Shown here one piece after another: positions 33,135-41,867 of a stretch of DNA of 64,000 nucleotides. The first letter of the stretch is position 1; each line of letters opens with the position of its first letter. Origin of the DNA: Chitinibacter fontanus (GTDB lineage Bacteria > Pseudomonadota > Gammaproteobacteria > Burkholderiales > Chitinibacteraceae); contig NZ_CP058952.1 in the NCBI RefSeq assembly GCF_013423785.1, forward strand, positions 2,507,665 to 2,571,664, read 5' to 3'. A program made the position numbers and the translations under genes. The notes below the pieces were generated by a model. That model made no database searches. It had not been told where the DNA came from and was given only the letters and a program-made list of their open reading frames with translations.

Positions 33135-33656
33135 TTACTCCTCCGACTCAATAGCTACTTTGGCTGCAGCGACGACTTCGGGCAATGGCCGCGAAATATC
33201 AATCCGTACAACATCTATTTCGCTGGCATCAGGGCGCTCAAGCGTTGCAAACTGCGAGTCGAGCATGCCCGCTTTTTGAAAATGCCCTTGTCGAGCGCGC
33301 AAACGCTCGGCGATTAGATCATATTCACCATCTAAAAATAAAAACGATAGATTCGGATTACCGAGACGTAGTCGATCACGGTAGGCTTTTTTAAGCGCAG
33401 AGCACACAATCAGCGAGACCGAATTGGTGCGTTGCATGGCAAAAGCGGCATCGTTGAGTGCGGCTAGCCACGGTGCACGGTCATCATCATTGAGTGGCTG
33501 CCCGGATGCCATTTTTTCGATATTGGCGCGCGGATGAAGAAAATCGCCATCGAGTAGCGCTGCATTCAGCGCCTGTGCCAAATGTGTAGCTACTGCGGAT
33601 TTGCCGCAGCCCGAGACGCCCATCAGGACATAAATTTTAGATTTTGCTGCTTGCAT
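33135..33656 (-). CDS. gntK: Gluconokinase
   Basis: A 173-residue kinase that makes 6-phosphogluconate. Walker A GVSGCGKSAV near the N-terminus, DGDFLHPRANIEKM and CSALKKAYRDRLR are characteristic. The start at 33656 has GGAG six bases before. Two overlapping palindromes identical in type to the E. coli GntR operator lie immediately upstream. The product would enter the Entner-Doudoroff or pentose-phosphate route. Confidence 0.95.
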   Translation of the reverse strand: MQAAKSKIYVLMGVSGCGKSAVATHLAQALNAALLDGDFLHPRANIEKMASGQPLNDDDRAPWLAALNDAAFAMQRTNSVSLIVCSALKKAYRDRLRLGNPNLSFLFLDGEYDLIAERLRARQGHFQKAGMLDSQFATLERPDASEIDVVRIDISRPLPEVVAAAKVAIESEE

Positions 33657-33673
33657 ATTCGACTCCATTCGAA

Positions 33674-33689
33674 ATGTTACAGGTAACAT
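33674..33689. promoter_or_regulatory. GntR-type operator 1
   Basis: ATGTTACAGGTAACAT is a near-perfect 16-bp palindrome, one base off the E. coli GntR operator ATGTTACCGGTAACAT. It starts 18 bases upstream of gntK and should be bound by the LacI-family regulator encoded next door. Confidence 0.85.
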
Positions 33690-33703
33690 GTTATGCGTAA
33701 CAT
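33688..33703. promoter_or_regulatory. GntR-type operator 2, overlapping operator 1
   Basis: ATGTTATGCGTAACAT has the same arms with a different centre and overlaps operator 1 by two bases. The centres are 14 bases apart, close to 1.3 helix turns. Confidence 0.8.
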
Positions 33704-33805
33704 TTTGCGCCATTTTACTTTGTAGTGGCAATCACTTTTGCTACATTTTTGATTTAAATCAGCTTGGGATTATGCTGGGGTTTAGTCTGAGAATTTAAAT
33801 TTAGA

Positions 33806-33852
33806 GGTATATTGTTTAAGATTAATTCAGTGAATGTTTATAGCGACATACC
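33806..33852. repeat. 47-bp GGTAT...ATACC element, copy C
   Basis: From GGTATATTG to CATACC, again exactly 47 bases, in the gap between gntR and gntK. Its left flank differs from copies A, B, D and E (no TGATGGGG). Positions 11, 14 and 15 are T, A and G as in copies A, B and D. Confidence 0.45.
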
Positions 33853-33883
33853 GTATTGGGTATATCTGTTGGGTGAGATGAAC

Positions 33884-34885
33884 TTAAATACTGCTGCCCA
33901 AAAATAACTCAAACCCAAGGTCTTGGCTTGGGGTGGTAAATGTTTCACCGTTTATGCGGGCGATCAAACGTAATGCAGCGCATCGGCCAATTTCGTGGCG
34001 CGGGGTAATCACGCTGGCCAACTGGGGTTGCAGGGCGAGTCCAATATCGAGATGGTTAAAACCTGCAATACTGATCTTGGCTGGTACGGCTAAACCTTGG
34101 GCTTGGGCCGCGAGCAGCGCACCTGCGGCAATATCGTCATTGGTGCAAAACACGCCATCCAATTGTGGCACTTGCGCTTGTGCTTGCTTTAATAGCTCGC
34201 CCCCTAGGCTGAAAGTGGAAGGGGCATTGGTGTGGATTACATGGCTGCTTAAGCCTGCAGCACTCATCGCTTGCCGATAGCCGATTTCACGCATGCGGGT
34301 TCGATGATCAAGCCGGGCTGCGAGATACACAATCTGCCGTTTGCCACGCGCCAACATCGCGTTCACCATTGCGGCGGCGGCTGCAGTGTGGTCCAAGCCT
34401 ACCGCCTGATCAATCGGCGTAGCGGGTAAATCCATGATTTCAACCACCGGAATCGCCGCAACAGCCAGCATTTTTAGTGCCCGCTCGGTGTGTAACGATT
34501 CGGCCAAAATTAGCCCATCGATATGAAATGACAACAATTGTTCAATCTGCTCGGCTTCGCGTTCGGCGTCGTAGCCGTAATGCCCGTACATCACGTGATA
34601 ACCTGATGGTAGGGTAACCTCTTCAATACCTTGCGCGACGGCTGCAAATACTTGATTGGACATCGATGGAAGTAATACGCCGATGGCGCGGCTACGATCG
34701 TTAGCCAGCATTTCGGGAACACGGCTAGGAATGTAGCCTAGTTGTGTCATTACTTCGGCAATACGTGCTGCCGTGGCAGGCGCAACTAGCTCCGGAGCGC
34801 GCAAATAACGGCTGATGGTCATTTTGGATGTGCCGACTAAATTGGCCACATCCTGCATTGAAGGGCGCCGATGTTTGTCGTTCAT
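33884..34885 (-). CDS. gntR: LacI-family gluconate repressor
   Basis: A 333-residue LacI-family regulator: helix-turn-helix at about 8-30 (MQDVANLVGTSKMTISRYL), then a periplasmic-binding-protein-like effector domain. The HTH and core resemble E. coli GntR, and GntR-type operators lie just downstream before gntK, so it should repress gntK-gntP and release with gluconate. Its ATG overlaps the moeB stop by four bases, placing its expression under the moeB transcript. Confidence 0.9.
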   Translation of the reverse strand: MNDKHRRPSMQDVANLVGTSKMTISRYLRAPELVAPATAARIAEVMTQLGYIPSRVPEMLANDRSRAIGVLLPSMSNQVFAAVAQGIEEVTLPSGYHVMYGHYGYDAEREAEQIEQLLSFHIDGLILAESLHTERALKMLAVAAIPVVEIMDLPATPIDQAVGLDHTAAAAAMVNAMLARGKRQIVYLAARLDHRTRMREIGYRQAMSAAGLSSHVIHTNAPSTFSLGGELLKQAQAQVPQLDGVFCTNDDIAAGALLAAQAQGLAVPAKISIAGFNHLDIGLALQPQLASVITPRHEIGRCAALRLIARINGETFTTPSQDLGFELFLGSSI

Positions 34886-35676
34886 GCCTGCGCCTGTTTG
34901 CTACACACCGGGCAAGCGGGGTCTTTTTTGTACCGCATTTCGCGCCAACGTGCACTGCGCGCATCATAAAGCTGTAAGCGACCCAATAAAATGTCGCCAC
35001 ATCCGGTAATCACTTTCAATGTCTCCGCAGCCTGCGCGGCACCAATAATGCCCACGAGTGGTGCAAAAACGCCGAAGGTTGCGCAGGGGCTATCGTTCGC
35101 TTCGCCTTCATCGCCAAATAAACAGTGATAGCACGGCGCTCCATGCTGTCGAGGATCGAAGGTGGTGATTTGGCCATCAAATCGCACCGCTGCACCGGAA
35201 ACCAAAGGCTTTTGGGCCAGTACACTCGCACGATTGACTGCATGGCGAGTTTCAAAATTGTCGCAACAATCGACAACGACATCGGCCGCTTGCATGAGAT
35301 CGAGCAGGCGAGCATCGTTGGCGCGCTCGCCAATGGCATTAATCGTGATATCAGGATTGAGTGCGCTCAAGGTTGCTTTGGCCGATTCAGCCTTATTACT
35401 GCCTACGCGTGCTTGGGTATGGACGATCTGACGTTGTAAATTAGTCAGATCAACTTCATCGTCATCAATGATGGTTAAGGTGCCGATGCCCGCGCTGGCC
35501 AGATACAGCGACAGGGGAGAGCCGAGGCCTCCTGCGCCAACAATGAGTACATGCGCGGCACTGATTTTTTCTTGCCCTTCGATGCCCAGTTCATCCAGCA
35601 AAATATGGCGGCTATAACGCAATAATTTTGCGTCATCCAGTTCGATATGGGCACTGCGGGTTGGGCAAGCTGTCAT
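34882..35676 (-). CDS. moeB: MoeB/ThiF-family adenylyltransferase
   Basis: A 264-residue E1-like enzyme. ATP-binding GAGGLGSPLSLYLA, DDDEVDLTNLQRQ and DCCDNFETR are visible, and zinc Cys pairs occur at CYHCLF and CPVC. MoeB adenylates the C-terminus of MoaD for molybdopterin synthesis; ThiF does so for ThiS. Which one it serves cannot be told from sequence. Lies downstream of ctpA on the same strand and is coupled to gntR. Confidence 0.88.
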   Translation of the reverse strand: MTACPTRSAHIELDDAKLLRYSRHILLDELGIEGQEKISAAHVLIVGAGGLGSPLSLYLASAGIGTLTIIDDDEVDLTNLQRQIVHTQARVGSNKAESAKATLSALNPDITINAIGERANDARLLDLMQAADVVVDCCDNFETRHAVNRASVLAQKPLVSGAAVRFDGQITTFDPRQHGAPCYHCLFGDEGEANDSPCATFGVFAPLVGIIGAAQAAETLKVITGCGDILLGRLQLYDARSARWREMRYKKDPACPVCSKQAQA

Positions 35677-35702
35677 GATGCGAGGGCCACTACAAAAGTA
35701 GA

Positions 35703-35727
35703 AGCCCTGATTATAACAATCAGGGCT
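35703..35727. terminator. Hairpin between the 35775 gene and moeB
   Basis: AGCCCTGATT-ATAAC-AATCAGGGCT, a 10-bp stem; the T-run is short, so strength is uncertain. Confidence 0.6.
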
Positions 35728-35774
35728 GTGCTTGGCTTAAGCCATATCAAGGCTATAGGGTATCTGGTGATTGC

Positions 35775-36173
35775 TTAAAGATAGCGCCGTAACTCTTCAG
35801 GTGTATCGTCGTGATCGCCATGCGGGTGGTTTTCCCAGACACGGACATAAACGTCGCGGCTTTTGATATTGTGCTCTGGGATAGTGCGGTTGTCGTAGTG
35901 GACTTCTTCGCAATAATGCACCAGCGCACGTTTAATTTTCTGCATGATGCTGTTATCCAGATGAAAGCCCGCTTCTTGCAGCCGTGTTTCTAGTTCTAAC
36001 AGCGTGTGCTGATCAATATGATATTGCACCGCAATGCGGTTTTGGCTGGCAAAAACTTGGCTTTCCACGCCGGGGATCCGATTGAGTAGTCGCGCCGCTT
36101 GGCTCGCCTGCTCGAGTGGTAGCGCACTAAATACAATATCGCGATGCTTGATATCGTCATGATGTGGTTTCAT
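35775..36173 (-). CDS. Conserved protein of unknown function
   Basis: A 132-residue soluble protein. Residues about 10-70 show the beta-alpha-beta pattern of small ferredoxin-like or HMA-like domains (IVFSALPLEQASQAARLL...AVQYHIDQHTLLELETRL), without the CxxC metal motif. The C-terminal part is rich in His, Asp and Arg. I know similar proteins as uncharacterised in betaproteobacteria. It stands alone, in the same direction as ctpA. Confidence 0.7.
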   Translation of the reverse strand: MKPHHDDIKHRDIVFSALPLEQASQAARLLNRIPGVESQVFASQNRIAVQYHIDQHTLLELETRLQEAGFHLDNSIMQKIKRALVHYCEEVHYDNRTIPEHNIKSRDVYVRVWENHPHGDHDDTPEELRRYL

Positions 36174-36297
36174 GGCAGCCCCTTCGATAAGTCTTATCGT
36201 AGTTTTAGATTAAACCTTTTTCGGGTTTTATGCAGCTGCTTTCGGATATTTGTAGCTAGAAAAAAATCGCTCGGATGGTTAGCTGATGTGGTGATGG

Positions 36298-36344
36298 GGT
36301 ATTTCCTTGCAGGTGTTATTCAATCTGAGCTTCAAAGAAATACC
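36298..36344. repeat. 47-bp GGTAT...ATACC element, copy D
   Basis: From GGTATTTCC to AAATACC, exactly 47 bases, with arms GGGGTATTTC and GAAATACCCC. Preceded by TGATGG as in copies A, B and E, though no stop codon is involved here. Its right arm is also the left arm of the ctpA terminator. Confidence 0.55.
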
Positions 36345-36376
36345 CCTCAGTGGATGTTTCCAACTGAGGGGTATTT
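36338..36376 (-). terminator. Terminator of ctpA
   Basis: AAATACCCCTCAGT and ACTGAGGGGTATTT form a perfect 14-bp stem with an 11-base loop, 24 bases beyond the ctpA stop, with a T-rich stretch on the minus strand. Confidence 0.75.
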
Positions 36377-36399
36377 ATTAGCTCAATCAGCTTAGGCGT

Positions 36400-37842
36400 T
36401 TATTTTGTAGCCGGTTTGTTGAGTAGTAGTTGCTGAACTTTCAATACATTCAACGCTTGCTGCAATTGATAGTCGGATTTGGATGCCAATTCGCGAGGAT
36501 TTTCTTCGCTTTCGGCGGTACTTGCTGCTTTCACACTCGGTTTGCTGGTGACTTTAGGTGCTTCGCTAGGGCTTGGAGTTGCTTTGCCCGCATCTTTGTC
36601 AGTCGGATTATCAAGGTGACGTCCCAGATCGGCTTCCCGCAAGCGTAGGCCAGTATCTTCTTTACCGTTGAGTGTTGCTTCTTCAGCGATGATATCTGGC
36701 GTAATGCCTTTAGCCTGAATCGAACGACCATTCGGTGTGAAATAGCGGGCTGTAGTTAATTTCAAAGCACTTTTCGCATCAATTGGCAGAATGGTTTGTA
36801 CCGAGCCCTTACCAAAAGTTTGGGTGCCGACAACCAGTGCACGTTTATGGTCTTGCAATGCCCCAGCGACAATCTCAGATGCCGATGCAGAGCCACCATT
36901 GACCAGCACCACTAACGGTACTGATTTCACGTCTTTAGGGGTGGCTTTGAAGTAATCTTTGCCTGAGTCCCGCTGGTAATACTGTGGGCTAGCAGTTAAT
37001 TTGATTTTCGCGTCAGCAGTGCGGCCTTCGGTGTAGACCACGAGTGCATCTTTAGGCAAAAATGCGGCAGAAACACCTACTGCACCATCGAGCAAGCCAC
37101 CTGGGTCATTGCGTAAATCGAGCACCAAACCCTTCAGGGGCGCTTTGTTTTCTTTGTACAAGGCATCGATAGCCTGAGCCAGACTTTCGGTGGTTTTTTC
37201 TTGGAACTGTGTGATACGAATGTAGCCATAACCAGGCTCTGCGAGCTTAGATTTCACACTTTGTGTTTTGATGATGGCTCGTTTTAGTGTCAGTACTAAG
37301 GGCTTTGATTCACCTTTGCGCAAAATGGTTAAGGTGACCGACGTGCCTGCTTTGCCGCGCATTTTAGACACGGCCTCATTCAGGGAAATGCCTTGTACCT
37401 GAAGGTCGTCAATTTTAACGATGTAGTCGCCAGTTTTGATGCCGGCGCGATAAGCAGGGGTGTCTTCGATCGGGGATACAATTCGAACCAGACCATCTTC
37501 CATATTGACTTCAAGCCCCAAGCCGCCGAACTCACCCTGTGTGTTGGCTTTTAGATCTTTGAAATCGTTTTCATCCAGATAGCTCGAATGAGGATCAAGG
37601 CCTGAAACCATGCCTTTGATTGCTTCATTGATGAGTTTTTTATCTTCAACAGGCTCGACGTAACTTTGCTTGATTAAACCAAAAACGGTTGAAAAAGCGC
37701 GCAATTCATCAATGGGGAGCGGGTTGCTGCTGGCTTCTTTGTCCGCTGTGGCATTAAATGACAGACTCAGTACGGCGCCGAGACCGGCGCCTGCAGCCAA
37801 GAGACTAATTTTTTGCCAGCGGCTGTAAGGCTTGTTGGACAT
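36400..37842 (-). CDS. ctpA: C-terminal processing peptidase CtpA (S41)
   Basis: A 480-residue exported protease: N-terminal membrane/signal segment (about 12-32), PDZ domain (about 95-180), and S41 core with the Ser in NGGSASASEI and the Lys in GTQTFGKGSVQ. Usually trims periplasmic or lipoprotein substrates including peptidoglycan hydrolases. The Pro/Ser/Lys-rich tail (about 405-460) is probably disordered. It follows envC by 24 bases in a gpmI-envC-ctpA run, which links it to cell-wall turnover. Confidence 0.93.
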   Translation of the reverse strand: MSNKPYSRWQKISLLAAGAGLGAVLSLSFNATADKEASSNPLPIDELRAFSTVFGLIKQSYVEPVEDKKLINEAIKGMVSGLDPHSSYLDENDFKDLKANTQGEFGGLGLEVNMEDGLVRIVSPIEDTPAYRAGIKTGDYIVKIDDLQVQGISLNEAVSKMRGKAGTSVTLTILRKGESKPLVLTLKRAIIKTQSVKSKLAEPGYGYIRITQFQEKTTESLAQAIDALYKENKAPLKGLVLDLRNDPGGLLDGAVGVSAAFLPKDALVVYTEGRTADAKIKLTASPQYYQRDSGKDYFKATPKDVKSVPLVVLVNGGSASASEIVAGALQDHKRALVVGTQTFGKGSVQTILPIDAKSALKLTTARYFTPNGRSIQAKGITPDIIAEEATLNGKEDTGLRLREADLGRHLDNPTDKDAGKATPSPSEAPKVTSKPSVKAASTAESEENPRELASKSDYQLQQALNVLKVQQLLLNKPATK

Positions 37843-37866
37843 CCAGAGTTTTCCTGTTTGTGCTTG

Positions 37867-39237
37867 TTATTTGGCCCACTGCAAGGGGTCGAGTGGGCGA
37901 CTATTCTGTCTGATTTCAAAGTATACGCCAGATTCTGCCATGCCACCGCTATTGCCGACAGTGGCAATCACATCGCCTGGCTTGACGTTATCACCAACAC
38001 GTTTGAGAACGCTTTCATTGGCGCCATACAGGCTCATATAGCCGCCTCCATGATCAATGATCATCAGGTTACCAAATCCGCGTAACCAATCGGCAAATAC
38101 AACACGGCCACTGGCAATGGCATGCACTGATTGGCCATTGTTGGCCTGAATCATTACACCCTTCCAAGTGCCACCTTCACCGCGTGGTGCACCAAATTTG
38201 CCGCTAATAGTGCCTTTAACAGGTAAGCTTAGTTTGCCTTTCAGTGATGCAAAATTGGCACCTGCCAATGCGGGATCTGGTAGCTTGTTATTGACACTAG
38301 GGGCTTCCTCTTTTGGCTCAGGCTCGGCCGTTGGAGCTGGCCGGCCAGCCGCTTTGGCCTGCTGCTCCAGCTTGGCTTGGCGGGCGGCTCGTTCTGCTTT
38401 GGCTTTCGCTTGTTGCTCGGCACGTTTTTTGGCTGCTTGTCGTTGCAGTTCGAGTTGGCGTGCTTGTTCTGCTTCCTGTTTTTTGATCAGCGCATTAAGT
38501 CGCTCAGTGAGTTGGGTTAAACGCTTCTCATCTGCCGCTAGCTTCTGAATTTGATTACGCTGAGACGCAATTTCTTTGGAAAGCTGGGTAACTACCGCTT
38601 TTTTCTCTTGCTGTTCGCTTACTAATTGTTCCCGCTGCCGTTGTTTATTGCGGGCAATTTCTTGTAATTCAGCATTTTTTTGCTGGATTTCTTCTGACAG
38701 TTGATTGAGCTCACTGAGCTGTGTTTCAAGCTGCGTGGCCAGTAGTTGTTGCGAACGCGCGAGATGTTTGTAGTAGGTTAAGTCTCGCGAGACTTGGTTG
38801 GGGTCTTTCTGATTAAGGAGCAGGCGCCACGCTTCGAGTTGCCCTAATTTATAGCGATTTTTGAGTAATGCGGCTAAGCGGTTTTGGCTGGCGCGAATAT
38901 TGACGCGGGTACGCGCAATATCGGCTTCCAGTTTGGCCAATTCGTTGGCTGTCAAGGCTCGCTCATGCGCGAGTTCGCTAAGCACCCGATTAGCTTCGGA
39001 AATGGATTGCTCTGAGTCTTTTAGTGCGTCTGCCGCTTCACTGCGTGATGATTCGTTGGCGGAAAGGTCTTTCTGTAATTGCTGGATTTGGCCACGCAGA
39101 TCTTTGAGCTCTGCTTGTTTGGCTTCTTTTTCTTTCACGTTGACACTGACCGCTTTACTCGCAGCCGGGGCTGCGAGTGCGGGATGGGCAGCGCTGAAGC
39201 TGGTGATAATCAGCGAAACAAGTAGACGTACATGCAC
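37867..39237 (-). CDS. envC: EnvC-type murein hydrolase activator
   Basis: A 456-residue exported protein: signal peptide ending AHPALA, a long coiled coil (about 25-270, Gln/Glu/Lys rich), a linker, and a C-terminal LytM/M23 fold. The zinc ligands of active M23 enzymes are missing: the first site reads WKGVMIQAN and the second SGVYFEIR where HLHFE is expected. It should therefore activate amidases (AmiA/B type) at the septum and not cut peptidoglycan itself. The start is uncertain: GTG at 39237 gives a proper signal peptide, while TTG at 39303 extends the frame. Confidence 0.88.
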   Translation of the reverse strand: MHVRLLVSLIITSFSAAHPALAAPAASKAVSVNVKEKEAKQAELKDLRGQIQQLQKDLSANESSRSEAADALKDSEQSISEANRVLSELAHERALTANELAKLEADIARTRVNIRASQNRLAALLKNRYKLGQLEAWRLLLNQKDPNQVSRDLTYYKHLARSQQLLATQLETQLSELNQLSEEIQQKNAELQEIARNKQRQREQLVSEQQEKKAVVTQLSKEIASQRNQIQKLAADEKRLTQLTERLNALIKKQEAEQARQLELQRQAAKKRAEQQAKAKAERAARQAKLEQQAKAAGRPAPTAEPEPKEEAPSVNNKLPDPALAGANFASLKGKLSLPVKGTISGKFGAPRGEGGTWKGVMIQANNGQSVHAIASGRVVFADWLRGFGNLMIIDHGGGYMSLYGANESVLKRVGDNVKPGDVIATVGNSGGMAESGVYFEIRQNSRPLDPLQWAK

Positions 39238-39313
39238 AGCATTAACTCGAAATACGGTTAGATGGCATAACTCTACTTGATTCGCTGCATTCACTAAACC
39301 CAATTCATACTAT

Positions 39314-40846
39314 TTACAGAAAATTGATCAGCGATTGTCCGGTCATTTCTGCTGGCTGGTTTAAACCCATCATCGCCAGTAACGATGGCGCGATATCTTT
39401 GAGTGCCCCACCAGGTGAGAGGCGGGCTGGGCGGCCGATATAGCAGAATGGCACCAAGTCAGTAGTGTGTTGAGTGTGTGGTTGGCCAGAGTTTTTATCG
39501 AACATCATTTCACAATTGCCGTGGTCGGCTGTGATCAAGACTTCACCGCCGATAGCCAATTGTGCGGCAACCACTTTGCCGACGCATTCGTCGAGTGCTT
39601 CAACTGCTTTGACTGCGGCATCAAAAATACCGCTATGGCCCACCATATCGCCATTGGCGTAGTTACAAATGATCGCGGCGTATTGCTTGCTATTGATAGC
39701 CTCAATCATTTTTTCGGTCACTTCAGCCGCAGACATTTCTGGCTTTAGATCATAGGTCGCTACTTTTGGCGATGGCACCAAGATACGATCTTCACCAGCG
39801 AATTCTTTTTCTTCACCGCCCGACAAGAAATAGGTTACGTGCGGGTATTTTTCAGTTTCGGCAATCCGCAGTTGTTTTAGACCCAAGCCAGCGATGTATT
39901 CACCAAAGCCGTTTTTCACTTTTGCTTTGGTGTAGGCCACTGGATGGCTGTAGGCTGAACCGTAGTCGGTTGCGGTGCAGAAGTAGCCAAATTTCGGCTG
40001 ACGTTGTGGGTGCTCAAAGCCATTAAAATCAGCCGCTGTTAGCGCGGTAGTCAATTGGCGTGCGCGGTCGGCGCGGAAATTCATAAAGATGACTGCATCG
40101 CCATCTTCCATGCGGGTTGGTGTACCGATCACAGTGGCTGAGACAAACTCATCGTTCTCGTCACGCGCGTAAGCGTCTTTCAAGCCATCAAGTGCCGTTG
40201 CAGCGGCATACAGGCCAACACCGTCAACGATCAGTTTGTACGCTGGCTCAACGCGCTCCCAGCGAGTGTCACGATCCATGGCCCAGTAACGACCCACAAT
40301 GCCGACGATTTTCGCATGATTTGCATCACACACAGTTTGCAGGCGTTGCAGGTAGAGCTCAGCGCTGCGCGGTGGCGTATCACGACCATCGAGGAAGGCA
40401 TGGACACGGATGTCGCTGACACCTGCTTTTGCTGCAGCTTCGATTAAACCAAATACGTGGTTTTCATGGCAATGCACGCCACCATCGGACATTAAGCCCA
40501 TGATGTGCAGCGCTTTGCCATTTGCTTTTACGCCGTCGATCGCTTGCTTGAAAATGGGGTTTTCACCAATCGTTTTATCGGCCACATCACAGTCAATCCG
40601 GCTAATATCCTGTTGCACAATACGGCCTGCGCCAATGTTCAGGTGGCCCACTTCTGAGTTGCCAAACTGACCCGCTGGCAGCCCAACGAATTGTTCAGAA
40701 GCATTAATGGTAGTAAATGGATATTGGCTAAATAAGCGGTCAAAATGATGTTTGCGAGCATGCAAAATGGCATTGTCATCGCCACCGGTGCGGTAGCCAA
40801 AGCCGTCAAGAATTAAAAGTAGTACGGGAGTGATTTGTTGTGGCAT
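39314..40846 (-). CDS. gpmI: 2,3-bisphosphoglycerate-independent phosphoglycerate mutase
   Basis: A 510-residue alkaline-phosphatase-superfamily enzyme interconverting 3- and 2-phosphoglycerate with two Mn2+. The nucleophile S64 (QFGNSEVGHLNIG) and metal motifs (LDGFG, DGRDTPP, TADHGNCE) are intact. First gene of the gpmI-envC-ctpA group on the minus strand. Confidence 0.96.
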   Translation of the reverse strand: MPQQITPVLLLILDGFGYRTGGDDNAILHARKHHFDRLFSQYPFTTINASEQFVGLPAGQFGNSEVGHLNIGAGRIVQQDISRIDCDVADKTIGENPIFKQAIDGVKANGKALHIMGLMSDGGVHCHENHVFGLIEAAAKAGVSDIRVHAFLDGRDTPPRSAELYLQRLQTVCDANHAKIVGIVGRYWAMDRDTRWERVEPAYKLIVDGVGLYAAATALDGLKDAYARDENDEFVSATVIGTPTRMEDGDAVIFMNFRADRARQLTTALTAADFNGFEHPQRQPKFGYFCTATDYGSAYSHPVAYTKAKVKNGFGEYIAGLGLKQLRIAETEKYPHVTYFLSGGEEKEFAGEDRILVPSPKVATYDLKPEMSAAEVTEKMIEAINSKQYAAIICNYANGDMVGHSGIFDAAVKAVEALDECVGKVVAAQLAIGGEVLITADHGNCEMMFDKNSGQPHTQHTTDLVPFCYIGRPARLSPGGALKDIAPSLLAMMGLNQPAEMTGQSLINFL

Positions 40847-41023
40847 GACAAAGTCCTATGGTGATTCGCGGTGAGCTGCCTAAAAATATTTGCAGTCTGC
40901 GGTTGCGAATAGATTTCAAACACGGTTAGTATTCTAACTCAAGCTGATGTTAGATCGTCGCAATTTGGCATAATGCTGATTCGGCTCAAGCCTACAGCCA
41001 AAAAATAAATAAAAGAAATCAAT

Positions 41024-41329
41024 ATGATTGAATCAATTGAAGAGATGGATGATGAGCACATCGACCAAGCGTCACGGGCGATGAAAGCAATGTCTCACCC
41101 TTTACGCCTGAAAATCTTATGTGTTTTGGCTGATCAAGAGGTGAGCGTACAAGATATTGTGGAACGAGTTGGTACCACACAGTCGAATATTTCACAGCAT
41201 TTAGCTTTGATGCGCGAGAAGGGTGTGTTGCGGACTCGCAAGGATGCAAATCGGGTTTACTACCGCGTGGGTGATATTCGCACACTGGTGGTGGTGGCGA
41301 TGATGCGCGATGTGTTCTGTGGCTTTTAG
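41024..41329 (+). CDS. ArsR-family transcriptional regulator
   Basis: A 101-residue winged-helix regulator. The HTH core VQDIVERVGTTQSNISQHLALM and wing RTRKDANRVYYRV are typical of ArsR. Only two Cys are present (near residues 33 and 99), so a metal site is doubtful; a redox switch is possible. It is divergent from gpmI and converges on the thiol-redox operon tlpA-dsbD-cutA; its target is unknown. Confidence 0.88.
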   Translation: MIESIEEMDDEHIDQASRAMKAMSHPLRLKILCVLADQEVSVQDIVERVGTTQSNISQHLALMREKGVLRTRKDANRVYYRVGDIRTLVVVAMMRDVFCGF

Positions 41330-41356
41330 CTTTCAACTTCGTGCATTGTGGCATTT

Positions 41357-41386
41357 AAAAAATACGCCCTAAGGGGCGTATTTTTT
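41357..41386. terminator. Bidirectional terminator overlapping the tlpA stop codon
   Basis: AAAAAATACGCCC-TAAG-GGGCGTATTTTTT. The tlpA stop codon lies in the loop and right arm, so the hairpin ends both the arsR-type and the tlpA transcripts. Confidence 0.88.
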
Positions 41387-41842
41387 TATCTGCGCGTCGA
41401 GCTCGGCCTTGCTGATTTTTCCTATGTGTTTCCCCACCAGTTTGCCTTTGGCATCAAAGAATACGGTGAAGGGTAATCCCCCCAAATTATTGCCCTGGCT
41501 GCGCATTAAATCCATTGCGCTATTACTGCCAATTAGGATCGGGTAATTGACGCCAATTTGTTTGACAAATTGGCTGGTGGGGCTAGGTTCGTCAATTGCA
41601 ATGCCAATAAATTGCACTTTGCTAGCATATTGTTTTTGTAGCGCAACCATTTCCGGCATTTCAATCCGACATGGACCACACCAGGTTGCCCAATAATTGA
41701 CGATCAGCATTTTGCCTTGCCATTGCTTAGTTGCTTGCGCCTTACCCGTCAGATCCGGAAAACTCTGAGCCCAGAATGGATCTGCAGCCCACGTGCTAGC
41801 GGCTGTTGAGCACAAGGCAAGGATAAGTAGCCATTTTTTCAT
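41369..41842 (-). CDS. TlpA-type periplasmic thioredoxin
   Basis: A 157-residue exported thioredoxin-fold protein: signal peptide 1-20 (STWA), active site WCGPC, and the cis-Pro loop GLPFTV. It likely receives electrons from DsbD, encoded just upstream in the same operon, to keep periplasmic thiols reduced, for example in cytochrome c maturation. The start at 41842 has AGGA before it. Confidence 0.9.
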   Translation of the reverse strand: MKKWLLILALCSTAASTWAADPFWAQSFPDLTGKAQATKQWQGKMLIVNYWATWCGPCRIEMPEMVALQKQYASKVQFIGIAIDEPSPTSQFVKQIGVNYPILIGSNSAMDLMRSQGNNLGGLPFTVFFDAKGKLVGKHIGKISKAELDAQIKKYAP

Positions 41843-41867
41843 AAGGTAAGGTCCTATGTGGGCCAAA

